NCBI GenBank assembly: GCA_963737555.1
Contig: CAVTTB010000002.1
Span: forward strand, 248,001 to 312,000
Reading direction: 5' to 3'
Length of the DNA: 64,000 bases
DNA from: JAHJQQ01 sp963737555
GTDB taxonomy: Bacteria; Pseudomonadota; Gammaproteobacteria; Thiohalobacterales; Thiohalobacteraceae
Every line of letters begins with the position of its first letter. Positions within the stretch are counted from its first letter, which is position 1. This document shows positions 39,290 through 47,074 of the stretch, in pieces. The position numbers were made by a program, and so were the translations under genes. A model generated the notes under the pieces. The model was given only the letters and a program-made list of their open reading frames with translations. It did not search any database and was not told the DNA's origin.

Positions 39290-39760
39290 CTAAGTGTGGT
39301 GACTGAAACGGGCGTATTCGACATCGCCGAGCAGGCTACCGAAGACCTCGCCGCTGACGTGCACGAGTTGCTCGTGGTCGCCGGCGTCGAAATAGACTTC
39401 CGCCTGCTCGGCCAGACTGTCGTCGACGATCGTGTCGATCCCGTAGGCGCGCCCGATCGGTGGTACCGCACCCGGTTCGCAGTCCTTGAACAGACCGGAC
39501 AACTCCGATTCTGTCGCCAATCCGAGCCGCCGATTCAGATGCCGATGCAGTTCACCGAGATCGATACGATGCGACGCGGGCAATACCGCCATGACGTAGC
39601 CGTCATCGTCTTCCAGCAACACCGTCTTCGCCACCCAGTCTCCCGGCACATGCGCCGCCTGCGCGGCCTCCATGCTGGTCGCGGTATGCGGGTGATGCAG
39701 TAAATCGTAGGCAATATCCTGAGTGTGCAAGTAATTAGTCAATGTTTCCGCCATAGCCAT
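39290..39760 (-). CDS. YbaK/EbsC-type aminoacyl-tRNA deacylase
   Basis: This 156-residue protein has the YbaK/prolyl-tRNA-deacylase fold: an N-terminal HTATSMEAAQAAHVP, the conserved lysine in VAKTVLLEDDDGY and the C-terminal VYFDAGDHEQLVHVSGEVF. Such proteins hydrolyse mischarged tRNA (for example Cys- or Ala-tRNAPro); the exact substrate is not readable. I chose the ATG at 39760 because GGAGG lies 8 bases upstream; the frame stays open further but without support. It converges on ugd, whose stop is 18 bp away. Confidence 0.85.
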   Translation of the reverse strand: MAMAETLTNYLHTQDIAYDLLHHPHTATSMEAAQAAHVPGDWVAKTVLLEDDDGYVMAVLPASHRIDLGELHRHLNRRLGLATESELSGLFKDCEPGAVPPIGRAYGIDTIVDDSLAEQAEVYFDAGDHEQLVHVSGEVFGSLLGDVEYARFSHHT

Positions 39761-39969
39761 GGCATGATCCTCCGTACGCAATGCTTCACCCACAAGTGTA
39801 GTCGAACTACAACCCAGCGCAGATCGCGACACCACCCGGTGAGATCCCGATGTCGGATCCAGATTGATTCACACAGATACTTTCCTAATCCTGGAAACTG
39901 ACCTAGGATGCGCACCGCACACGGGTTCAACCCGCCCCGAACACAACCCCGTCACCCGTGGAGACATTT

Positions 39970-40734
39970 ATGGAGTGGATCGCCGACCCGCAAGCCTGGA
40001 TCGCCCTGGTCACCCTGACCCTGCTCGAAATCGTTCTGGGCATCGACAACATCATCTTCATCTCGATTCTGACCGGGAAATTACCCGCCCATCAGCAGCC
40101 GCGCGCGCGCACGCTGGGACTGGCCTTCGCCATGATCACACGCATCATGCTGCTGTATTCCCTGGTCTGGCTGACGCGCCTTACGGAACCGCTGTTCACG
40201 CTTATGCAGATGGAGATTTCCATCCGCGATCTGGTACTGATCGTCGGCGGCGCCTTCCTGCTCGCCAAGAGCACCATGGAACTGCACAGCAGCCTGGAAG
40301 GCCCGCAGCAACCCACGAGTCAGGCCAACGCGGCACAAGTCTTCGCCATGGTCATCGTGCAGATCGCCATCATCGACATCGTGTTCTCGCTGGACTCGGT
40401 GATCACGGCCGTCGGCATGGCGCAGGACATTGAGGTCATGGCACTGGCCATCGTGATCGCGGTGTTCTTCATGATGGGTTTCGCCGGCACGGTCAGCCGC
40501 TTCGTCGACACCCATCCGACGCTGAAAGTGCTCGCGCTGAGTTTCCTGCTGATCGTGGGTATGGCGCTGATCGCCGACGGCCTGGAATTCCATATTCCAA
40601 GGGGTTACATCTATTTCGCCATGGGCTTCTCGATTTTCGTGGAATCGCTCAATATCCGCATGCGGCGCAAGATCGAACCGGTGCATCTGCGCTCACCACA
40701 CCTGCCAGACGGGAAAGATCGCGAAGCACAGTGA
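39970..40734 (+). CDS. TerC-family integral membrane protein
   Basis: This 254-residue protein has about seven membrane spans with the two acidic TerC motifs: LLEIVLGIDNIIFI early and IDIVFSLDSVITA in the middle. These aspartates are proposed metal ligands; TerC proteins are linked to tellurite resistance and, in other members, manganese export during protein secretion. The start at 39970 has GGAG six bases upstream; an in-frame GTG at 39958 overlaps it. A large palindrome follows the stop. Confidence 0.9.
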   Translation: MEWIADPQAWIALVTLTLLEIVLGIDNIIFISILTGKLPAHQQPRARTLGLAFAMITRIMLLYSLVWLTRLTEPLFTLMQMEISIRDLVLIVGGAFLLAKSTMELHSSLEGPQQPTSQANAAQVFAMVIVQIAIIDIVFSLDSVITAVGMAQDIEVMALAIVIAVFFMMGFAGTVSRFVDTHPTLKVLALSFLLIVGMALIADGLEFHIPRGYIYFAMGFSIFVESLNIRMRRKIEPVHLRSPHLPDGKDREAQ

Positions 40735-40781
40735 AGATTTATCCGCGGCGGCAGTGTATTGCCGCCGCGGATGCTTCACTG
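40730..40781. terminator. Long palindrome between convergent genes
   Basis: A perfect 13-bp stem (ATCCGCGGCGGCA, 40741-40753, with 40760-40772) and 6-base loop is extended by CAGTGAAG (40730-40737) pairing with CTTCACTG (40774-40781). It lies between the terC-like gene and the convergent eamA-like gene. It has no clear T-run, so it may act as a two-way transcript end or RNA-stabilising structure. Confidence 0.6.
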
Positions 40782-41660
40782 CGCAGGCACGCGCAGCAGC
40801 CAGCGATCGGCCCATTGATGCATGGCCAATCCCGACAGGATCACCGCACTGGCCATCCACACCCGCGGCGAGACATGTTCACCGGCCAGCCAATCGCCCA
40901 ACATCAAGGCCAACACCGGTGTGACCAGCGTCACCAGGGCAATGCTGCTCGCCTCCAGCCGTTTCAGAACGTAGTAGAACAGCACGAAACCGATCACTGA
41001 ACCGACCACGCCCAGATACACAATCGAGCCGAGGGTTCGCGTCGGCAATGTCTGCGGCAAGGATGCGTCGACCAACCACCAGGTCAGCAGATACAAAGGC
41101 ACCGCCACCGCCAGACCGCCGCCGGCCATCGCCATCGCCGGCACATCGGCACCGATGCGCTTCACGCCGACAGCACTGGCGGAATGCAATATCACCGCGA
41201 ACACCACCGCCGCCGCACCCCAGCGCCCCTGACCCAAAGCACCCAGTTCATCGTTGAACAACAACATCAACCCGCCCAAACCCAACAAGGCACCGCCGAT
41301 CCGCCCCGGCGTGAACAACCGTTCGCCCAACCAGTGCGCCGCGAGTACGCCGGTCACCACCGGCGTCAGACCGAACAGCACCGACACCAAACCCGAGGGG
41401 ATGAATTGCGCGCCCCAGTAGGTTGCCAGCATGGAACCGAACATGCCCAGTCCGGCGATCAGATAGGTGGCCAGCGCGCGGCGATCGCGCGGCATCGGCA
41501 CACTGAGCAGCCCCATCAAGGCAAGACAGCACAACATACCCAGCAGCATGCGCGCACTGACACCAAACAAAAATCCACCGCCTTGACCGCTCCACTTGAT
41601 GGCGAGCGGCGTCGTCGACCAGATCAGGATCACGCCCATAAAGGCGGCTGGCACCGACAT
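40776..41660 (-). CDS. EamA-family (DMT) transporter
   Basis: This 294-residue protein has ten predicted membrane helices made of two five-helix EamA repeats. The first has FIPSGLVSVLFGLTPVVTGVLAAHWLGE; the second has LEASSIALVTLVTPVLALMLGDWLAGE. The pattern fits the drug/metabolite transporter superfamily of small-molecule exporters. The substrate is not deducible. GGAGGATG precedes the ATG. It is read alone, downstream of a terminator that closes the lemA group. Confidence 0.88.
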   Translation of the reverse strand: MSVPAAFMGVILIWSTTPLAIKWSGQGGGFLFGVSARMLLGMLCCLALMGLLSVPMPRDRRALATYLIAGLGMFGSMLATYWGAQFIPSGLVSVLFGLTPVVTGVLAAHWLGERLFTPGRIGGALLGLGGLMLLFNDELGALGQGRWGAAAVVFAVILHSASAVGVKRIGADVPAMAMAGGGLAVAVPLYLLTWWLVDASLPQTLPTRTLGSIVYLGVVGSVIGFVLFYYVLKRLEASSIALVTLVTPVLALMLGDWLAGEHVSPRVWMASAVILSGLAMHQWADRWLLRVPAQ

Positions 41661-41684
41661 GAAACATCCTCCTCAATGATCACC

Positions 41685-41726
41685 GCCAAAAACAAAAAGG
41701 CCACAGATCGCGGGAATCTGTGGCCT
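41685..41726 (-). terminator. Rho-independent terminator after the lemA-GIDE genes
   Basis: On the minus strand an 11-bp perfect stem (AGGCCACAGAT with ATCTGTGGCCT) is followed by TTTTTGTTTTTGG. It lies 25 bp before the eamA-like start and about 160 bp past the GIDE gene stop. The rest of that gap (41727-41884) shows only a 32-codon ORF (from 41852) without a ribosome-binding site. Confidence 0.85.
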
Positions 41727-41884
41727 GAGGGATCGTGTGCTGTGAATTACAAATCAGTCGACGGTCGTGTTCCCCAGGCGCACAGGCACATGTCGCAGCC
41801 AGACGGCGCGCAGATGCAGTGGCAGACACTTAATCATCGGGAACGTAACCATGGCTTGAGTCTGCACTGACGCCGTTGCCAGTG

Positions 41885-42856
41885 TCAACCGGGAAGTGCG
41901 AAGCGCGCGCTGACGTACAGCACGGTGGCCGCCACACCGAGCAATGTCGCCACCAAGGCGATCATGGCCCGTCGCCGGTAGCGCGACGTCAGCACCTGCT
42001 GCGGCACCGCCGAGAGCAGAAATGGATGCCGATCGCTGGGTGAGCGCGACAATACATTGCTGACTGGCGCATGCGGCCGATGACTGCGCAGCCGGATGAC
42101 TTCCTGCAACGCCGCTTCGCGCGCGGCATCCCATTCGCCGGCATCGACCTGACCGTCGCCGTTGCGATCGAAGCGACTCAGCAGGCCTGCCTGATCCGCC
42201 TTCCAATCGCGCAACAACAGACTGACCTCGGCATTCACATCGCCCGGCGCGTTGCGCACCGTACCGAACCAACCCAGGGCATAGACTGTCCCCGGCATGA
42301 GTCGCTCTTCGGTATATCGGTAATCGCCACCACCGAGTCGAATCCAGGCCTTCGATGGCGGCGGCCCCTGACGTGGAAATTCCTCATGTCCGTACCAGAC
42401 ATCGCCCGCGACGCAGATCACCTCCGCGCCATCCGGATCGACAATGCAACGACCGGTCTCATCCTCGATGAGAAACAAGCCATCGCTGACGCCCGATTGC
42501 AGCGTGCTCCACGAACTGCCGCCGCGACCCCGATGATCGCGATGCGATTCACGATGCTCGATCTTGTAGCGATACCAGAGACAGTGGATCCCCGTCAGCG
42601 GACCGACAATGGGCGGACCCTCGAGCAAGCGTCCTTCACCCTCGATCTCTACATAACCTTGATGTGCGGAACGGATACGCGCCGTGGGCATGTCTTCGAT
42701 GAGGCGTGCGCGATGCAGGTTGCGCCAGATTAAATAAAACGCGACGGCGCTGCCGACCACCAGCAGCGCCAGGATGAACCAGAAACCTTCGGGCGAAAGA
42801 TCGCGCACCTCCCGAACGAATTCGGGGAAGCGCGCCAGAAATAATTCGGCATCCAT
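41885..42856 (-). CDS. GIDE-domain membrane protein with EF-hand
   Basis: This protein of about 323 residues has a membrane helix near residues 26-46 and another near 298-317. Between them is a GIDE-type beta domain (VGPLTGIHCLWYRYKIEHRE, DGLFLIEDETGRCIVDPDGAEV), related to the domain of mitochondrial MUL1-type E3 ligases but without a RING finger. Residues 231-242 read DRNGDGQVDAGE, a canonical EF-hand calcium loop with acidic or amide residues at positions 1, 3, 5, 9 and 12. Its ATG overlaps the lemA stop (TGATG). GIDE and LemA proteins are often paired; their joint function is not established. Confidence 0.85.
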   Translation of the reverse strand: MDAELFLARFPEFVREVRDLSPEGFWFILALLVVGSAVAFYLIWRNLHRARLIEDMPTARIRSAHQGYVEIEGEGRLLEGPPIVGPLTGIHCLWYRYKIEHRESHRDHRGRGGSSWSTLQSGVSDGLFLIEDETGRCIVDPDGAEVICVAGDVWYGHEEFPRQGPPPSKAWIRLGGGDYRYTEERLMPGTVYALGWFGTVRNAPGDVNAEVSLLLRDWKADQAGLLSRFDRNGDGQVDAGEWDAAREAALQEVIRLRSHRPHAPVSNVLSRSPSDRHPFLLSAVPQQVLTSRYRRRAMIALVATLLGVAATVLYVSARFALPG

Positions 42857-43428
42857 CAAGCGTTACCGAACAACTCCTTGATATTCACGTCGGTCTTTTC
42901 CTGCTCACTGAATTCCAGCAGCTCGTAGGCGCCGAAATTGAAACGCTGCGCGATCAACAGATCCGGGAATTGTTCGATGCGCACGTTATTGAGGTTGACG
43001 CTCTCGTTATAGTACTCGCGGCGGTCGGCGATACTGTTCTCCAACTCGGTGATGCGATCCTGCAAGTGCTGGAACTGCGTGTTGGCCTTCAGCTCGGGAT
43101 AGGCCTCGGCGACCGCAAACAGAGATCCCAGACCCAAGCGCAGTTGCGTCTCCGCCGCACCGAGCGCCGGGATGTTCTGACCTTCACGCGCGGTGGCCAC
43201 GGCCGTGCGCGCCTGCATCACCTTTTCCAGCGTCTCCTGCTCATAACCCATGTACTGCTTGCAGACCTCGACCAGCTTGGGCAACTCGTCGTGACGCTGC
43301 TTGAGCAACACATCGATGTTCGACCAACTCTTGGAGACGTTATGTTTCAGCGCCACCAGATTGTTGTAGATCATGATGCCGTACAGCACCACGATGGCGA
43401 TCAATACCAGAAAAATAATCCAGCCCAC
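42856..43428 (-). CDS. lemA: LemA family protein
   Basis: LemA proteins have one N-terminal membrane helix (here residues 3-21) and a long helical bundle. The diagnostic YNNLVALKHNVSKSWSNIDVLLKQRHDELPKLVE region and NNVRIEQFPDLLIAQRFNF are present in this 190-residue protein. The start is GTG at 43428, with a strong AAGGAGGG located inside the mug C-terminal codons. It overlaps the GIDE gene downstream. The role is unknown; an N-terminal peptide is presented by host MHC in Listeria, which says little about function here. Confidence 0.92.
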   Translation of the reverse strand: MGWIIFLVLIAIVVLYGIMIYNNLVALKHNVSKSWSNIDVLLKQRHDELPKLVEVCKQYMGYEQETLEKVMQARTAVATAREGQNIPALGAAETQLRLGLGSLFAVAEAYPELKANTQFQHLQDRITELENSIADRREYYNESVNLNNVRIEQFPDLLIAQRFNFGAYELLEFSEQEKTDVNIKELFGNA

Positions 43429-43432
43429 AGTG

Positions 43433-44014
43433 TTACCCTCCTTGTCGGGATCTGTTGAGTTCCGCCAGCTTACGATAACAGAGGATCAACGCGTCGAGCG
43501 AATACGTGGCATTGGCGGAACTCGGATCGGGCGTTATATAGACCTGACTGATGCCGATTCGCTGCGGCTGCAGCCCCCACTCCAGTGCCACAGCGCTCGG
43601 CATTGGCCCAAGCAGTCATGCTTCATCGAGCGCACCGTATCTGAGAAAATTGCGATAACCCAGCTTGCCGTGAAACCAGATAATGCGCGGCGCAAAGCGC
43701 AGCAGTTTCTCGGTCAGTTGCGGCGCCCAGGTCTTGAAATCGGCAACGCGCAGTTGCGCGGCACTGGGCGTGGCACGTTTGACCACATCGGTGTGACCAA
43801 TGCGATAGTGATCGAACAGCCGCCGCAAGGCGGGCACACCCGGCTCCAGCACCTCGTCGATCAGACCGCTGGCATTCAACGCCTTCCAAAAACGATTCTG
43901 CGGTGACGCAAACGGGAAGCCGGCGCGCAGCGAATTGAGTGAGGGATTTAGCCCAACGGAGAGGATATGCAATCCCGGACCGATCCAGTCCGGCAATGTC
44001 GATTCCGTTTTCAA
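43433..44014 (-). CDS. mug: G/U-mismatch DNA glycosylase Mug, interrupted by in-frame TGA
   Basis: Mug removes uracil and ethenocytosine opposite guanine. The N-terminal part has GLNPSLNSLRAGFPFASPQNRFWKALNASG (active-site NP and FPFA..NRFW motifs) and then HTDVVKRATPSA. The ORF stops at TGA (43616-43618) after 132 residues. The same frame then continues for 60 codons with a recognisable Mug C-terminus (ALEWGLQPQRIG, VYITPDPSSANA) to TAA at 43433-43435. No frameshift is needed. It may be a nonsense mutation, a base-call error or, less likely, read-through. The start is TTG at 44014, overlapping the upstream stop (TTGA). Confidence 0.82.
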
Positions 44015-44907
44015 AAACCGATGTCCTCGGGCGCGAGTTCAAACGCAACCTGCGTGCGCCGTTGCGGACACAGGAAGGCGAGGCTCACTGCGACCAGACG
44101 CAAACCTTCCGCCGCTTTATTACCCGTACCATAGCGAGGATCACCGATCACCGGGAAACCGGCCTCCGCGAGATGGCGACGGATCTGATGCAAACGGCCA
44201 GTGTGGATCGTCACCTGCAGCGTGGAGCGTTGCGTCTGCGCATCCCAAGCCAGCACCTGGAAATCCGTCAGCGCGGCTTTACCGTCGAGCGCTTGATCAA
44301 GGCGCCCCTGTTGACCCAGCACCGCGCCGATGTCGCCCAGCACCTGCACCCGATACTGCTTTTGCACCTGATTGTGCTGGAACTGCTGCGACAATTTAGC
44401 CGCGGCCTGCTTACTGTGGGCGAGCAACATCAATCCGGCTGCCTCGCGATCCAGGCGGTGAATCACCCACACCTGGCGCGGCGGCGTCCAGGCCAGCTCG
44501 GCCTGACGCGTCAGCGCACAGTGATCGCCAAACTCGTTACCCTGCGCCAGCAAGCCGGCCGGTTTGTACCAGAGACTATAACTGCCGTGATCTGCAATGC
44601 AGCGCGCGGCCGGCGGCTGCAACGCCAGCAAGTCGCGGTCGTAATGCAGCTCGATGCGATCGCCGCTGCGCAACTCGGTCTTGGCGCGCCGCACCCGCCG
44701 CGCACTGCCGGCCCGACGCATCAGCACCGCGCCTTTGTTGGCAGCATCTTTGATCTGTTGTTTGGAGAGACCGCTGTGCTGATGCAGGAAATCGACGAGT
44801 ATCAGCGCGTCGTCCGCCTTTACGGTGCGTTTGAGTTCCAGCCGAGGCCCGATCGGTGCAGGCGCAGATGCCGTTACGGATTCAGTCATCGTTGCCGAGT
44901 CCGGCAT
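44011..44907 (-). CDS. RluA-family pseudouridine synthase
   Basis: This 298-residue enzyme isomerises uridine to pseudouridine in rRNA or tRNA. An S4-like N-terminal domain (VDFLHQHSGLSKQQIKDAANKGAVL) precedes the catalytic domain with HRLDREAAGL, whose aspartate is the nucleophile. TGRLHQIRRHLAEAGFPVIGDPRYG follows near the C-terminus. It resembles RluA/TruC members; the modified position cannot be read. AAGGTTTGA precedes the ATG. It overlaps mug by four bases and follows mtnC by 46. Confidence 0.92.
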   Translation of the reverse strand: MPDSATMTESVTASAPAPIGPRLELKRTVKADDALILVDFLHQHSGLSKQQIKDAANKGAVLMRRAGSARRVRRAKTELRSGDRIELHYDRDLLALQPPAARCIADHGSYSLWYKPAGLLAQGNEFGDHCALTRQAELAWTPPRQVWVIHRLDREAAGLMLLAHSKQAAAKLSQQFQHNQVQKQYRVQVLGDIGAVLGQQGRLDQALDGKAALTDFQVLAWDAQTQRSTLQVTIHTGRLHQIRRHLAEAGFPVIGDPRYGTGNKAAEGLRLVAVSLAFLCPQRRTQVAFELAPEDIGF

Positions 44908-44953
44908 TCAAACCTTGGGACGCGCGCTATAGAGCATGTTGTAGCTCACGGCG

Positions 44954-45637
44954 TTACGCCTTGTGCACATCGATGGCGTTGAAATCGGCCACCTGCGGAT
45001 GACGCGCCTGCGGATTGATCGCTGCGTCGCGCACCAACTGAACGGTGCGCATGCCGGCGCTGCGTGCGGCATCCAACTCTGCCTCGATATCCGACAGAAA
45101 CAGGATATCGCCCGCCGGCAGCTGGATGTCATCGATGATAGCGCGGTACGCCGCCGCCTCGCGCTTGCCGCCGATATGCGTGTCGTAGTAACCGGAGAAC
45201 AGCGGCGTCAGATCACCGGCCTCGCTGTAACCGAACAGCAGTTTCTGCGCATACACCGAGCCGGAGGAATACACATACAGCTTGATGCCCTGCGCCTGCC
45301 AGGCACGCAACTGTTCGGCGGCGTCGGCATAGATGTGGCCCTTGAAATCACCGTTGCGGTAGCCCGCCTCCCAGATCAGACCTTGCAGGGATTTCAGTGG
45401 CGTGACCTTGCGATCCTCATCGATCCAGCGTTCGAGCTGCGCGACAATGCCGGCATCATCGAGTTCGACTCCCGCCTCACGCTTGGCTTCATCCAATAAG
45501 GCGCGCACCTGCGGCTGCTGCGCGTGCGCCGCGACAAACCCGGCGAGGTGCTTACGTGCATAGGGGAACAACACATCTTTGACGAAGGACAGCGAACTGG
45601 TCGTGCCCTCGATATCGGTGACGATCGCGCGCATCAT
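44954..45637 (-). CDS. mtnC: Enolase-phosphatase E1 (methionine salvage)
   Basis: MtnC enolises and dephosphorylates 2,3-diketo-5-methylthiopentyl-1-phosphate to the acireductone used by MtnD. It is a HAD-family enzyme of about 227 residues. The nucleophile motif is modified to VTDIEGTTSSLSFV (typical of E1), with YSSGSVYAQKLLF as motif II and FLSDIEAELDAARSAG as motif IV. The start is the ATG at 45637 (or the adjacent one at 45634). It follows mtnD with a 12-bp gap. Confidence 0.95.
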   Translation of the reverse strand: MMRAIVTDIEGTTSSLSFVKDVLFPYARKHLAGFVAAHAQQPQVRALLDEAKREAGVELDDAGIVAQLERWIDEDRKVTPLKSLQGLIWEAGYRNGDFKGHIYADAAEQLRAWQAQGIKLYVYSSGSVYAQKLLFGYSEAGDLTPLFSGYYDTHIGGKREAAAYRAIIDDIQLPAGDILFLSDIEAELDAARSAGMRTVQLVRDAAINPQARHPQVADFNAIDVHKA

Positions 45638-45649
45638 CGCTAAAGGCAA

Positions 45650-46203
45650 TCAGCAGAACTGCGTGCCGAACTGCGGATAACCACTGGCGATCGTATCGCC
45701 GGTGTATTGCGCCACCCAACCTTCGGGCGTCGTAAACAGGCGAATACATTTGAAGTGCGGGTTCTCGCCCATGTCGAACCAGTGCGGCGTATTCGCCGGC
45801 ACGCTGATCAGATCGCCCTTCTCGCACAACACACCGTAGACCTTGCCGCCGGTGTGTATATAGAACAGGCCCTGACCGTCGACGAAGAAGCGCACCTCGA
45901 AATCGCTGTGGGTGTGCTCATCGAGAAATTTGGCGCGCAACGCGGTCTTGTCGGGATGATTCGGATTAAGGCTCACCACATCCACCGACTTGAAAGCGTA
46001 TTCCTGCATCAGCCCGTCGACCTGCGTCTTGATAGGCCGCAATGATATCGTCCTGACTGGCGCTGTCAGCTCAGCGCATGCGCCGCCTCCCAACGCTCGA
46101 AGCGCACGCCGATGGTCTCCAAGCGGCGACCGATCTCGGCGCCGTCGCTCAGCACCTCCGTGGGGTGGCGGTCGGTTTCGGTATAGATGGTCAGCTGGCT
46201 CAT
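45650..46203 (-). CDS. mtnD: Acireductone dioxygenase (two frameshifts)
   Basis: MtnD is a cupin that converts acireductone to the keto acid precursor of methionine (Fe form) or to an off-pathway product (Ni form). The metal-binding HTHSDFEVRFFVDG (two His and Glu) and HWFDMG (His) are present. The N-terminus MSQLTIYTETDRHPTEVL starts at 46203 but sits in a different frame from the cupin core. Translation needs one base removed near 46064-46071 (after AHALS) and another near 46027-46031 (after IIAAYQ). The repaired protein is about 183 residues, normal for the family. The start overlaps the mtnB stop (ATGA). Confidence 0.9.
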
Positions 46204-46871
46204 GTGTTTCGCATCCCTCGTTCGCGCAGATCACATTCAAACAGAAAATCGAAGGCCTCGAGATGGCGTAGCGTTTCCGCCATGTCGCGCCCCCAGGCAT
46301 ACAGGCCGTGGCCTGCGATCAGATAACCATAAACCGGATCGTTCGCATCCAGCCAGGCATCGACCTTGGCGGCCAGCCGCGGGATGTCCTGCTCGTTATC
46401 GAATACCGGCACGCGCATCGACGTAGCGTGCGTGGTGTTGCCGGGAAAGGCCTTGAGCAGTTCGTAACCGGCCAGCACCAGATCGTGCGCGCCGCTGCGC
46501 TGCACGGCGCGCGAGATCAACGTCGCGTTCGCCGAATGCACATGCAGCACCACACCGACGTCGGGATAACGTTGATACAACTGCGTGTGCAGCAGTGTTT
46601 CAGCAGAAGGTCGCTTGTCGCTGCCGACCGCGCGCCCCTGCATGTCCGCGCGCATGATGCCGGCCTCGTCGAGCTTGCCCTTATGAAACCCAGACACCGT
46701 CAGCGCGATTTCCGTTTCACTCAAGCGCGCGGAAAAATTACCACTGGTCGCCGGCACCCAACCGCGCGCATGCAGTTCGCGGCCCACCTCGATCAGGGCG
46801 CGGACCTGCTGCTGCCAGAGGGCGTCATCGGTACGTTCAGCGGGAACGGACTGCATCGCGGATACCTGCAT
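46200..46871 (-). CDS. mtnB: Methylthioribulose-1-phosphate dehydratase
   Basis: MtnB is a class II aldolase-fold zinc enzyme that dehydrates 5-methylthioribulose-1-phosphate. WVPATSGNFSARL, the zinc pair in VVLHVHSANATLIS and GHGLYAWGRDMAETLRHLE are family features. From the ATG at 46871 it is about 223 residues; a second ATG at 46856 is possible, since neither has a clear ribosome-binding site. It heads the mtnB-mtnD-mtnC group. The isomerase MtnA and the phosphorylase MtnP are not in the window. Confidence 0.92.
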   Translation of the reverse strand: MQVSAMQSVPAERTDDALWQQQVRALIEVGRELHARGWVPATSGNFSARLSETEIALTVSGFHKGKLDEAGIMRADMQGRAVGSDKRPSAETLLHTQLYQRYPDVGVVLHVHSANATLISRAVQRSGAHDLVLAGYELLKAFPGNTTHATSMRVPVFDNEQDIPRLAAKVDAWLDANDPVYGYLIAGHGLYAWGRDMAETLRHLEAFDFLFECDLRERGMRNT

Positions 46872-46927
46872 TGTATGAGCGGCAGATTGTAGGCCGCGTC
46901 CCGCGGTGGAACAACAGCAAACACATC

Positions 46928-47058
46928 GAACCGCCAAGACGCCAAGCTAAGTTTTGAACCGCCAAGGCGCCAAGACGCCAAGAACGGCTAATGAAAAAAG
47001 CGAAACACTATTACATAAATTAAAAGTGTTTCTCGGCGTCTTGGCGCCTTGGCGGTTC
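46928..47058. repeat. Inverted-repeat element A (27-bp arms, AT-rich loop)
   Basis: The left arm at 46956-46982 (begins GAACCGCCAAGG, ends GACGCCAAG) and the right arm at 47032-47058 are inverted copies, 26 of 27 matching. They flank a 49-bp AT-rich loop. A partial direct copy (GAACCGCCAAGACGCCAAG) sits at 46928-46946. A second element with the same arms but a different loop is at 51878-52013. Confidence 0.85.
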
Positions 47059-47074
47059 ACGGAATAAGTCTGTT

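Noticed and set aside
39290..39835. Start of the YbaK-like gene at 39835
   Set aside because: The extra 25 residues have no homology look, and the GGAGG before the ATG at 39760 is clearly the ribosome-binding site.
41754..42272. A minus-strand 172-codon frame overlapping the GIDE gene
   Set aside because: Mostly an alternate frame of the GIDE gene; the final 32 codons alone lack a ribosome-binding site.
43616..43618. Selenocysteine at the in-frame TGA of mug
   Set aside because: The position is not a catalytic cysteine site in Mug proteins and no SECIS-like stem was evident directly after it.
45707..46045. Plus-strand frames opposite mtnD
   Set aside because: Antisense to a recognisable cupin enzyme; no independent coding support.
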